DNA of 37,900 nt from Acidimicrobiales bacterium (GTDB lineage: Bacteria; Actinomycetota; Acidimicrobiia; Acidimicrobiales; Aldehydirespiratoraceae), in assembly GCA_022425325.1 (NCBI GenBank), contig JAKMFW010000010.1:1-37900 (forward strand), given 5' to 3'. The first letter of the stretch is position 1. Each line of letters starts with the position of its first letter. Positions 1 to 7,365 of the stretch are shown in pieces. A model generated the notes under the pieces. The model did no database searches and was not told the origin of the DNA. It was given only the letters and a program-made list of their open reading frames with translations. The position numbers were made by a program, and so were the translations under genes.

Positions 1-1052
1 AACAGGCGACCGAGAAACGACGGGTCTTCGAAGGGATGCGAACCGATGCCGATGAGCGCGCCAACCACGAGCAAACCAAGGAAGAACGACCGGTGACGCC
101 AACGGACTGTGGTGGCCGAGATCAAGGCCAGGACCACCAGTCCGAAGGTCAAGAACAAGAGCCAGACCCCTTGCGTGTACTCGACACTCGGCCGAATCCA
201 GGCTCCGAATTTGTCGTTGCCGTAGAAGAACCAATACCCCAACCCGCGGAGGATCTCCGGAGCTGTCGACGCCCCGGCCACGGTCTCGTAGGTCTCGGTG
301 TAGCGGGTGACGGGCAGGCTGTAGCGACCCTGGATGACGAGTCCTGCGACCCACCAGACCGACACGACTGCGGACCCGAGTCCGATGCGCAAGGCTGCGG
401 CGACCGATCGGCGCCACGGCACCGACCGCTCGACAACGGTGACGTGGAAAAGCCACAGAACGGGAGCGAGTCCGACCAGCAAGAGACTGGTTGCGTTGAC
501 ACTGCCGACGGTGAGCACCACCAGGGCGAACCGTGCCGGATGGCGCCATCCTCCATGTCGGACGGCAAGCACCGTCAGGCCGATCATCCAGGGGAGGCCC
601 GCCCACGGCAACAGCACCACCGAGATACGGGCGGAGTAGTCAAGAAGATAGGGGCTCAGCCCATAGGCCGCCATGGCGACACCCAGTCCTGGACCGGACC
701 AGTCGAAGACGCGAAGCAGGAACCGAACGCCCATCGCAGCGGCGAAGAGCAGCGAACCGAGCCAGATCCGCTGGGCGAACCAGTCGGGCGAACCGAGTGT
801 CTCGAATACCCAGTAGAAGGGTCCCATCGGCCAGAGATACCCGACGTTTTGGTGCGTAACCGTTCCGAGCGCGACATCGCTGTTCCAGAGCAGACGGGCG
901 TCACTCAGGACCCCGCCCGGATCGAGATACAGGTACGTCTTCGTATCGGCCCCAACATCACCGGGGCTGGAAAAAATGACCGGGACGTAGGTCAAGACGG
1001 CGATCGCGAGCACCAGTCGGTGCCGCTGAAGCCATGCCAACAGGCGGCTCAC
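1..1052 (-). CDS. AftD-like membrane arabinofuranosyltransferase, N-terminal part (gene runs off the left edge)
   Basis: About 350 N-terminal residues are present; no stop occurs before base 1. The GTG start at 1052 overlaps the upstream glycosyltransferase stop as GTGA. Translation shows a first membrane segment at about residues 12-28, then an acidic loop (ADTKTYLYLDPGG), LWNSDVALG, YLWPMGPFY, and several further hydrophobic helices. This order matches the GT-C fold N-terminus of the alpha-(1->3)-arabinofuranosyltransferase family (DUF3367/AftD), which uses a polyprenyl-phosphate sugar donor outside the membrane. Inference: it extends a cell-envelope or secreted polysaccharide. Donor sugar and polymer cannot be read from sequence. 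Another GT-C enzyme of unknown specificity is the alternative. Confidence 0.75.
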   Translation of the reverse strand, partial: MSRLLAWLQRHRLVLAIAVLTYVPVIFSSPGDVGADTKTYLYLDPGGVLSDARLLWNSDVALGTVTHQNVGYLWPMGPFYWVFETLGSPDWFAQRIWLGSLLFAAAMGVRFLLRVFDWSGPGLGVAMAAYGLSPYLLDYSARISVVLLPWAGLPWMIGLTVLAVRHGGWRHPARFALVVLTVGSVNATSLLLVGLAPVLWLFHVTVVERSVPWRRSVAAALRIGLGSAVVSVWWVAGLVIQGRYSLPVTRYTETYETVAGASTAPEILRGLGYWFFYGNDKFGAWIRPSVEYTQGVWLLFLTFGLVVLALISATTVRWRHRSFFLGLLVVGALIGIGSHPFEDPSFLGRL

Positions 1053-2242
1053 GAGCGCGGATGCCCTGCAAGCACAGCAAGCGTGTCGAAGGCTGTGCGA
1101 TCCCACGAGAAGTGTGCACTCCGGGTGAGCGCAGCGGTGGCCTGGCGCTGCCGAACGTCGTGCTGGGTCAAAAGCCGGACCATCGCAGGCGCGAGTTCGT
1201 CGTTGCGGTCGACGAGAAGTCCCGTCTCGTTGTCGACGACGGCGTCGGTGTGGCCAGGGATGCGGGTCGCCACAGCGGGTGTCGCGCAGGCGGCGGCCTC
1301 AGTGAGGGTCATACCCCAACCTTCCGCACGAGATGTGCTCGCGACGATCCAGGCACTCCGATACGCCTCGAGGAGGACCTCCGGCGCCACGCGTCCCTCG
1401 AGCGTGCACCATTCAGCTGCGTCGAGTTCAGCGATGCGACGCTCGAGGTTCGGACGCTCATACCCCTCACCGATGATTCGCAGCCGAGCGTTCGGAACCT
1501 TGTGACGCACCGCCGCCATTGCGTCGAGAAGTGCAGGAAAATCCTTCGACGGCATGAGCCTCCCGACGGCGACAACCGTCGGATCGGGCGCCTCAGTGCC
1601 CGGAGAGAATCCGGGATCGATTCCGGGCGGCACCGCGTGCACGTTGTCGGCAGGCAACCGGAGGCGATCGAGAATGTGGGCGCGCGAGGACTCGGACAGG
1701 GTCACGATCGGTGTGCGCCGGTAGAACGGCGGGGCAATCCGTCGCTCGAGCAGCTGTCCGGCTCGGGCGAGTTTCGGCGGGAGCACCATCGGCCACATGT
1801 CCTCGTGCACATGGTGCAGCCATGTTGCGCGGTGTCCGCGGGCCCACAGTGGGGAAAGAAAGGGGACACCGTTCCAGATCTCAACCAGGGCATCACGGCG
1901 GCCATGACGCCCAAACAGTTCGGCGGCAACAGCCCGCGGAAAGATCAGGTACCGGCCGGCGTAGCGAAGGATCTCGTAGCCGTCTCGAATGGCCCTGGGT
2001 GGCGATCCCGCAGCGTGGGACGTGCGCATGATCACCTCAATGCCGGCAGCCGCCCAGCGGGCGGCGACGGTGCTGGCATGCAATTCCGAGCCGCCGGCCT
2101 CGACGTCATCGAGATCACGCCATGCCAGCACGTGAATCCGACCGATCCCGGCGTCGGCGGCGAGATCCCAGATTTTGGTCGACGACCAACGCCTGTGATC
2201 AACGGGGGTTTGGGGCGGCTGGGTGTCATCGTCGAACTGCAT
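1049..2242 (-). CDS. GT4-family glycosyltransferase
   Basis: A 397-residue GT-B glycosyltransferase. The N-terminal half carries a WRDLDDVEAGGSELHA segment typical of sugar-acceptor domains. The C-terminal half has VAVGRLMPSKDF, IIGEGYERP and the E-x7-E donor-site motif in EGWGMTLTEAA, features of group 1 (GT4) enzymes. I chose ATG 2242 because AGAGAGGGG lies just upstream; a longer in-frame reading would enter the divergent promoter region. Its stop overlaps the AftD-like start by 4 nt, so the two are translationally coupled. Likely role: cytoplasmic glycosyl transfer to a lipid-linked glycan of the same pathway. Substrate unknown. Confidence 0.85.
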   Translation of the reverse strand: MQFDDDTQPPQTPVDHRRWSSTKIWDLAADAGIGRIHVLAWRDLDDVEAGGSELHASTVAARWAAAGIEVIMRTSHAAGSPPRAIRDGYEILRYAGRYLIFPRAVAAELFGRHGRRDALVEIWNGVPFLSPLWARGHRATWLHHVHEDMWPMVLPPKLARAGQLLERRIAPPFYRRTPIVTLSESSRAHILDRLRLPADNVHAVPPGIDPGFSPGTEAPDPTVVAVGRLMPSKDFPALLDAMAAVRHKVPNARLRIIGEGYERPNLERRIAELDAAEWCTLEGRVAPEVLLEAYRSAWIVASTSRAEGWGMTLTEAAACATPAVATRIPGHTDAVVDNETGLLVDRNDELAPAMVRLLTQHDVRQRQATAALTRSAHFSWDRTAFDTLAVLAGHPRS

Positions 2243-2345
2243 GATCGCACCCCTCTCTGACCCCTTGCGACCTCGCAAGCCTAGCTCCCAGCCACCTGCC
2301 CTCGGTGGCCAAGCGAGGTTGCGAATACCGCCGGTGGAGGTCAGG
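2243..2345. promoter_or_regulatory. Divergent intergenic region between the two glycosyltransferases
   Basis: About 100 bp separates the GT4 start (minus) from the GT2 start (plus), so promoters for both must lie here or the genes are read leaderless. A GGAGGT Shine-Dalgarno ends 5 nt before the GT2 ATG. I see no clear operator. Confidence 0.45.
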
Positions 2346-3224
2346 ATGCCGCCTGCCATGCGCACCGATGCCGTTATCTCCGTCGTGATCATTCACCGTG
2401 ATCGACCCGATGCGGTCGGCCGCACGGTCGAAGCCTTCAGGGACCAGACTGCGCCCACCTCGATCATCGTCGTCGACAACGGTTCTACTCCGGAAACCGA
2501 GGCCGCGCTTCCTTCGCTCGTTGGTGACGCCGAGCTCATCATGACGGGTTCCAACCTGGGCTTTGGTCCCGGCGGTAACGTCGGTCTGCGGCGGTGGCTC
2601 CAGCAGCACGACACGGAATGGGTTGCGATCGCCCCCCACGATGCGCTCCCGGATCCCGACACACTCGAGGTCATGCTCGGAGAACTTGAGGGCCGCGAGC
2701 ACGTCGGCCTGGCGTCGGCCGACGTTGGCGACGACGCCCTGCCGGTGATCGACCCCTACCTCGGCACGATCGATGCACCGCCGACGGTCGAGTCGGGCTT
2801 TGAATACTCGGGGTATCCGCACGGCACGCTGATGCTCGTTCGACGAGCCTGCGCCGAACAGGTCGGCATCTTCGACGAGCGCTACTTCGCCTATTGCGAG
2901 GAAAGTGAGCTCGCCCTCAGGGCCGATGCGGCCGGATGGCGTTGTGGCCTCATCCGCGGGGCGATGGTGCGCAATCCCGGGATGAGCGCCAGCATCGAAC
3001 GGGTGGCCTATCTCCAACTGCGGAACACCTTGTTGATGCTGCGCGAGCACTTCGGGCGACGCCACGCCCTGTTCCGGATCGGTGTCGCTCTGGTTCAGCT
3101 TCCGATGGGCATGGTGCACGCACCGGCTCGGGGCCTGCACTGGTCGCCTCGAGGGCGCCTCCTGGCAATTCGGGACCACCTGCGCAAGCGGTACGGGCCC
3201 CCACCCGACGAGGTCCGGTTGTGA
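2346..3224 (+). CDS. GT2-family glycosyltransferase (rhamnosyltransferase-like)
   Basis: A 292-residue GT-A enzyme. VISVVIIHRDRPDAV opens the nucleotide-sugar fold, IIVVDNGST is the classic GT2 motif, and GSNLGFGPGGNVGLR and YFAYCEESELALRADAAGW correspond to the donor loop and acceptor/base region of rhamnosyltransferase-like GT2 proteins. The usual DxD is replaced by an HDA-type stretch (IAPHDALPD). ATG 2346 has GGAGGT five bases upstream; ATG 2358 is a possible alternative. It is divergent from GT4/AftD-like and convergent with the flavoprotein. Inference: sugar addition to the same surface glycan; the sugar is unknown. Confidence 0.85.
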   Translation: MPPAMRTDAVISVVIIHRDRPDAVGRTVEAFRDQTAPTSIIVVDNGSTPETEAALPSLVGDAELIMTGSNLGFGPGGNVGLRRWLQQHDTEWVAIAPHDALPDPDTLEVMLGELEGREHVGLASADVGDDALPVIDPYLGTIDAPPTVESGFEYSGYPHGTLMLVRRACAEQVGIFDERYFAYCEESELALRADAAGWRCGLIRGAMVRNPGMSASIERVAYLQLRNTLLMLREHFGRRHALFRIGVALVQLPMGMVHAPARGLHWSPRGRLLAIRDHLRKRYGPPPDEVRL

Positions 3225-3290
3225 AGGACGGCGCAGCGGTCGTGGAGGTTCCGACACCGGCCGCGACCCGCCCCAGCGCCAGCTGATCGC

Positions 3291-4745
3291 TTACGACGAG
3301 ACCTCGGCCGCTTCTTGTGCCACTTCCTCGTGGTACTCGGCCTCGACGTTGACCTCCCACACGTCGTGGGCGGTGCCGTCGACAATGTTTTCGACGGTGA
3401 GCATCGCCGTGTACATCGAATGGTCCTGGTTGTTGTAGCGATGCATGCCGTTGCGGCCCACCGGATGAACATTGGCCGCGTTGGCGGCCAGCCAGTCTCG
3501 CAACACGTCCACATTGTCGCGGTAGAAGGCGTCGTACATCGGGTAGGCCTTCGGCATCCGAACCACGAACCCCTGCTCCACCACCCCCGGCTCGAGCAGC
3601 CCGAGCCGCTCCATCTCTGCGGTACCGAGCGCAACGAGATCGTCATCGCTCGAGCTCCAGAGTTCGTCGCCTTCGGACACGAAATATTCGAGTCCGAGGC
3701 AGGTTTTGCCGGATTCCGGAACCATCTGAGGCGACCAGCTCCGGAAGTTCTGGACCCGCCCAACCTCGACGTCAGGGGCATGGATATAGATCCAGTTGTC
3801 AGGGAAACCGTCCGTTTCGGGAACGACGAGCGCAACCGTGAGGAAATCGCGGAATGCCAGCCCGTCGGCCGCAGCAAGAACCTCTGCCGGGGGAGCAGGA
3901 TCCATCGCCTGCACGAGACGGGGGATCGGCATCGAGGACACAACGTCGCCGCATGGGAAACGCACCTCACCGGCCGGTGTCTCGGCGATCACGCCGGTCG
4001 CGACGCCGTTTGCGTGTTCGATCCGGGAAACCGCGTGGTGGAAGTGGACCTCGCCACCCTGCCCCTCAACGAGTTCGTGACACCGTTCCCACATCATTCC
4101 GGGACCATGACGGGGATACTCGAATTCCTCGATGAGGCTGGTGATCTCCTTCTGGTTCCGCCGTGGTGCTAACGAGTTGATGATTGCCCGGAGCAGGTCG
4201 AGGTTCTTGACCCGCTGGGCTGCCCAGTCGGCCTGGATCTGATCGGCGGGAACGCCCCACACCTTCTCGGTGTATGTCTTGAAAAAGATACCGTAGAGCC
4301 GCCAGCCAAACTTCGAGGCGATGTACCCCTCGAAGGTCGTGAGGTCCTTCGGTGGCCGAATCCGCACCCAGAGATAGGACAGAACGCACCGGACTGCCTC
4401 GAGCACACCAAGGTTGCGGAGCGCGTTGAACGCCCGAAGCGGGTAGTCGTAGAAGCGACCGCGATAGAAGATCCGACTCATACGAGGCCGCAGAAGGAAG
4501 TCTTCGTCGGGCAGGATCTCGTGCCACAGGTCTCGTACCGGCGTGACCTTGGTGAAGAAGCGGTGCCCGCCGATATCGAATCGCCAGTCACCGACACGAG
4601 CCGTGCGAGAGATGCCGCCCACGACATCGTCGGCCTCGAGGACGACCGCTTTGTGATCGCGCTTGCCGAGCTCGTAGGCCGCCGTGAGGCCGGCCGGGCC
4701 GGCACCGATGACCACGGTGTTTGCTCGCTGGCTTTGCTCGTTCAC
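3291..4745 (-). CDS. UDP-galactopyranose-mutase-like / amine-oxidase-superfamily FAD protein
   Basis: 484 residues. VVIGAGPAGLTAAYELG at residues 11-27 is the FAD dinucleotide-binding motif (GxGxxG), followed by VLEADDVVGGISRT and a GGHRFFTK segment. The C-terminal HPVGRNGMHRYNNQDHSMY is the second FAD-contacting region of this family. GTG 4745 was chosen because GGAGGGGGAG precedes it; the frame stays open upstream but has no family-like residues there. It resembles bacterial proteins annotated as UGM-like or protoporphyrinogen-oxidase-like that sit beside glycosyltransferases. Inference: sugar-nucleotide or lipid-glycan flavoenzyme of the neighbouring cluster. True mutase activity (UDP-Galp to UDP-Galf) is not proven. 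Confidence 0.75.
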   Translation of the reverse strand: MNEQSQRANTVVIGAGPAGLTAAYELGKRDHKAVVLEADDVVGGISRTARVGDWRFDIGGHRFFTKVTPVRDLWHEILPDEDFLLRPRMSRIFYRGRFYDYPLRAFNALRNLGVLEAVRCVLSYLWVRIRPPKDLTTFEGYIASKFGWRLYGIFFKTYTEKVWGVPADQIQADWAAQRVKNLDLLRAIINSLAPRRNQKEITSLIEEFEYPRHGPGMMWERCHELVEGQGGEVHFHHAVSRIEHANGVATGVIAETPAGEVRFPCGDVVSSMPIPRLVQAMDPAPPAEVLAAADGLAFRDFLTVALVVPETDGFPDNWIYIHAPDVEVGRVQNFRSWSPQMVPESGKTCLGLEYFVSEGDELWSSSDDDLVALGTAEMERLGLLEPGVVEQGFVVRMPKAYPMYDAFYRDNVDVLRDWLAANAANVHPVGRNGMHRYNNQDHSMYTAMLTVENIVDGTAHDVWEVNVEAEYHEEVAQEAAEVSS

Positions 4746-4844
4746 AGCTCCCCCTCCAGGCTGGCTGACTCTAGCCGCACCCTCCGCCTGGCTTGCACTC
4801 GGGTGAGATGGGGGAGCGGCTGCGTCGTGTGGCATGCTCCATCG

Positions 4845-5030
4845 ATGCCGACCGACGCCTTCGCTTGCCCTCGTTGTGGCAGCCAGACCGACGAGACGTA
4901 CTACGGGCCGTGTGCGGGCTGCCGCACCGAACTGCGGGCGACGATGGGCGCTGACGCCAAGGACGTCGCCGTCGAGTACGAACCGAAGAGGAACGTCACA
5001 CCGAACGCCGTGGCCCTGAAGGACGACTGA
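4845..5030 (+). CDS. Small zinc-ribbon protein (61 aa)
   Basis: A 61-residue protein with two CxxC knuckles, C8-x2-C11 and C23-x2-C26, and an acidic and basic tail. The spacing fits a zinc ribbon. The ATG at 4845 immediately precedes the knuckle; upstream in-frame sequence overlaps the opposite-strand flavoprotein and has no such features. It is divergent from the flavoprotein (99 bp apart) and convergent with the proposed RNA at 5039-5740. Function is unknown; zinc ribbons of this size often bind nucleic acid or act as subunits. Confidence 0.6.
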   Translation: MPTDAFACPRCGSQTDETYYGPCAGCRTELRATMGADAKDVAVEYEPKRNVTPNAVALKDD

Positions 5031-5038
5031 CCGGGGGC

Positions 5039-5102
5039 CAAAACGAAACGAAGCCCCGAGTAGCCTCGCCCGCCTTGCGACGGACTCAACTCCTCGGGGC
5101 TC
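5039..5102 (-). terminator. Rho-independent-type terminator of the proposed RNA
   Basis: AGCCCCGAG (5102-5094) pairs perfectly with CTCGGGGCT (5061-5053) and is followed on the minus strand by the T-rich run TCGTTTCGTTTTGG (5052-5039). The 32-nt loop is long. Orientation shows that transcription from the minus strand ends here. Confidence 0.6.
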
Positions 5103-5740
5103 CGAGATCGACGTGATCATCATGTTCCACCACCCGAGAGCGATGAAACTCGTTGGGTGATTCCCCGTGAAGGGTTTCACCCTGACCAGCCGGCCCGGGA
5201 ACGTCTCCCGATCCTGCTGACCTGCATCGGCGTCCGGCACCCGGCGGTGCCTACGGGCCGTTCCGGTCGCCTTGCCCGTCAGCAAGGCTTCCGACCCGGT
5301 CCGCACGACCCCTCACCTCGGGGAGCGCCCCTTGATCCGGCCGCACACTCCGCAGCGTGCGCCTGGCGACCAACGAGATCTCCGAGATGCGATGATCCGG
5401 TGGCCCTCCCGGATCCTCCCTTGTGAGAAGTGCCCGGACGAGTCGCCGCCTCACCAGCGGTGTCTCGGCCGATCAACCGCTCCCGAGGGAGTGGCTTGAT
5501 CGTGTCGGTGTCGCCGCTCCCAACCTGCTGGAGGTTCTCGATCCGCCGCTCGGGACTTGCGCCCCTCCCGACCTCTCGGTCTCTCCGTCGCACGCTGTTC
5601 GCTTCGACGTGGTCATCTTCTGACGCCGCCACCACCGACGCAAGGGGTTTGGCTGAAATCCACAGAACATTCGGGGATTCCCACCGGACATCCCCAACGA
5701 AAGCGCAGTTTTCCTCAGCTTCATCCACCAACCAAGCCGG
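5039..5740 (-). ncRNA. Candidate large structured non-coding RNA
   Basis: The 722 bp between genes (5031-5752) have no convincing protein but many stems. Perfect or near-perfect stems are: 5132-5136/5156-5160; 5197-5201/5207-5211; 5237-5242/5247-5252 (6 bp, 4-nt loop); 5270-5276/5283-5289 (7 bp) extended across a GGAA bulge by 5266-5269/5294-5297; 5343-5347/5358-5362; 5395-5401/5410-5416 (7 bp); 5472-5485/5488-5502 (about 12 bp with a bulge); 5571-5574/5579-5582; 5587-5591/5606-5610; 5674-5679/5691-5696. On the minus strand two loops are GNRA tetraloops: GAGA at 5575-5578 and GCAA at 5558-5561. The latter closes a 5-bp stem containing a G-U pair that would be a C-A mismatch on the plus strand. 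A terminator ends the minus-strand transcript. The 5' end is a guess just after the phosphodiesterase stop. RNase P, tmRNA and SRP signatures were not found. Confidence 0.5.
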
Positions 5741-5752
5741 ATTGGCGACGTT

Positions 5753-6505
5753 TCAGGCCAGCGACACGCCTCGCTCGGCAAAGACTGACGCAAGGACCTC
5801 AGGGCGATCGGTCATGATGGCGTCGACGCCGAGGTCAACGAGACGATGCATCTCCTTAGGGTCGTCGATCGTCCAGACGTGCACGTGGATCCCGCACCCG
5901 TGAGCGAACTCAACGAACCGGCGAGTGACGACCGGGATGGGTCCGAAGACGGGCGGCACTTGCAAGACGTCAACGTCGCGGAGCGCACCAATCCCGGCAA
6001 GACCGACCATAGCCTCGATCGTCGCGCCGGTAGCGCCCCCGGTGCACAGGTCACTGCCGACACGGCGCTTCACCCGCTCGGTTCGCCGGCGAGAGAACGA
6101 CGTGACGCACACCCGGTCCTGCACACCGTAGTGAAGGATCAGATCAGCGAGTGGCTCGACCGCCGTGTCGGCCTTGGGATCGATGTTGATCCGGGCGTCC
6201 GGGAACCGCTCCAGCATCTCGTCGAACCGCAGGATCGGATCCGTGCCGTCGACGCGTGCTTCGGCGACCTCGGCCCACGTGAGGTCGATGATTCGACCGG
6301 TGCGGTCGGTCACTCGGTCGAGCTTGTCGTCGTGGAACGCGATCAGTACGCCGTCGGCGGTGGCATGAACGTCCGTCTCGAGATAGCGATACCCGACTTC
6401 GACAGCGTGCCGAAACGCCCGTTCGGTGTTCTCCGGATGAGCGCCCGCACCACCGCGATGGGCGAAGCCGATGGGCGCCTCATAGGCGAGGTACGGGTGC
6501 AGCAC
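5753..6505 (-). CDS. Glycerophosphodiester phosphodiesterase (GDPD family)
   Basis: 250 residues. GFAHRGGAG (H16, R17) followed by PENT (E25-T27) is the GDPD active-site signature, and ETDVHATADGV with IAFHD supplies the metal-binding E-x-D and catalytic His. These TIM-barrel enzymes hydrolyse glycerophosphodiesters to glycerol-3-phosphate and an alcohol. No signal peptide is visible, so it is cytoplasmic, like UgpQ. GTG 6505 begins directly at the domain, and TACGGT lies 7 nt upstream, so the mRNA is probably leaderless. It is divergent from the SirB1-like gene by 32 bp. Confidence 0.88.
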   Translation of the reverse strand: MLHPYLAYEAPIGFAHRGGAGAHPENTERAFRHAVEVGYRYLETDVHATADGVLIAFHDDKLDRVTDRTGRIIDLTWAEVAEARVDGTDPILRFDEMLERFPDARINIDPKADTAVEPLADLILHYGVQDRVCVTSFSRRRTERVKRRVGSDLCTGGATGATIEAMVGLAGIGALRDVDVLQVPPVFGPIPVVTRRFVEFAHGCGIHVHVWTIDDPKEMHRLVDLGVDAIMTDRPEVLASVFAERGVSLA

Positions 6506-6531
6506 GGTAGGGACCGTACCGTGGGTACTGT
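6503..6531. promoter_or_regulatory. Divergent leaderless promoters with an inverted repeat
   Basis: Minus-strand -10 TACGGT (6518-6513) lies 7 nt before GTG 6505. Plus-strand -10 TACTGT (6526-6531) lies 6 nt before GTG 6538. CACGGTA (6503-6509) and TACCGTG (6517-6523) form a perfect inverted repeat with a 7-nt spacer, covering the phosphodiesterase start codon and its -10. It may be an operator, or a by-product of the two promoter signals. Confidence 0.6.
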
Positions 6532-6537
6532 GCCGGG

Positions 6538-7299
6538 GTGCGTCTGCCGGTGCGGCTCTCCGCGTTCTTCTCTGATCCTGGTGTCGTGCCGCTCGACGAG
6601 GCCTTGCTGTGGGTGGCGTCCTTGCGCCCAGGTGCATCCGTCGACATCGGCGAACACCTCAGGCTGCTCGACACCTGGGCCGAAACCGCGCCCTCGAGCG
6701 ATGTCGAGGGACTTCGGGTGCTCGTCTACGACCGTCTCGGCTTTCGCGGCGACGTCGACGACTACCACCAGCCCGCGAACTCGTACCTCGACGAGGTCCT
6801 GCGCCGCCGGCAGGGGATGCCGATCACCCTTGCGGTCGTGCTGCTCGCTCTCGGTCGAAGGATCGGTGTCGAACTCGTTCCGATCGGGGCACCCGGCCAC
6901 TTCCTCGTGAAGGAGCCCGTCAGCGGCTCGTTGCTCGATCCCTTCGATCGCGCTTCCGACCTGCAGCCCAACGCGCTTGCCGCCCGCATGGCAGCGCTCG
7001 GTGCGCACCTCGACCTGACCGAGGCGCTCGCCCCGATACCCGATCAGGCCGTCGTCGCCCGTGTCCTCAACAACCTCACCAACACGATGGTGCAGCGATC
7101 GGTGCGGGATCTCGATTGGGTTCTCGACCTGCGTCTGGCGCTTCCGCTGCGCTATCAGGATCCCCGCGCACTGGCGGCGCTCTGCGAGCAACGAGGGCGC
7201 CTCGACCGTGCCGCCGAGCTTCTCGACCTGCTTGCACGGGCTACCGAACGTGAGGACCTCAGCCGCAGAGCCCATGCCTTGCGAGCCCGCCTGAACTAG
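6538..7299 (+). CDS. SirB1-family protein (transglutaminase-like core)
   Basis: 253 residues. The central stretch (about 80-125) with YLDEVLRRRQGMPITLAVV and ELVPIGAPGHFLVK matches the SirB1 / Transglut_core2 family, followed by helical tetratricopeptide-like repeats near the C-terminus (about 180-250: LRYQDPRALAAL, GRLDRAAELLDLL). There is no Cys at the expected catalytic position, as is usual in SirB1 proteins, so hydrolase activity is doubtful. GTG 6538 has TACTGT 6 nt upstream and no Shine-Dalgarno: a leaderless start. The biological role of the family is unsettled. Confidence 0.82.
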   Translation: MRLPVRLSAFFSDPGVVPLDEALLWVASLRPGASVDIGEHLRLLDTWAETAPSSDVEGLRVLVYDRLGFRGDVDDYHQPANSYLDEVLRRRQGMPITLAVVLLALGRRIGVELVPIGAPGHFLVKEPVSGSLLDPFDRASDLQPNALAARMAALGAHLDLTEALAPIPDQAVVARVLNNLTNTMVQRSVRDLDWVLDLRLALPLRYQDPRALAALCEQRGRLDRAAELLDLLARATEREDLSRRAHALRARLN

Positions 7300-7352
7300 C
7301 GCAGGCGCCTCCGTTTTTCGCAAACGTCGGTCCACCACGCGCGCTGGGTCAC

Positions 7353-7358
7353 TAGCCT
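7353..7358 (+). promoter_or_regulatory. Leaderless -10 box of pyruvate kinase
   Basis: TAGCCT ends 7 nt before ATG 7366 and no Shine-Dalgarno is present. Upstream at 7302-7320 a GC-rich stretch followed by TTTTT may terminate the SirB1-like transcript. Confidence 0.5.
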
Positions 7359-7365
7359 TGCGCTC

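Noticed and set aside
36-1505. Long plus-strand open frame opposite the AftD-like and GT4 genes
   Set aside because: Low-complexity composition; the opposite strand encodes clear families with coupled start/stop.
5655-5670. DnaA box / origin
   Set aside because: A single TGTGGATTT-like match with no cluster, AT-rich region or dnaA gene nearby.
5279-5731. A 150-codon open frame on the minus strand in the same stretch
   Set aside because: Composition is Arg/Gly/Ser-rich with no hydrophobic core, no ribosome site, and it is explained by the hairpin-rich RNA and high G+C.
5031-5752. RNase P RNA, tmRNA or SRP RNA in the gene-free stretch
   Set aside because: GAGGAAA occurs on the minus strand near 5718 but the flanking P4 sequence and the matching ACAGAA 3' element are missing; no tmRNA acceptor arm or SRP GGAAG loop context was found.
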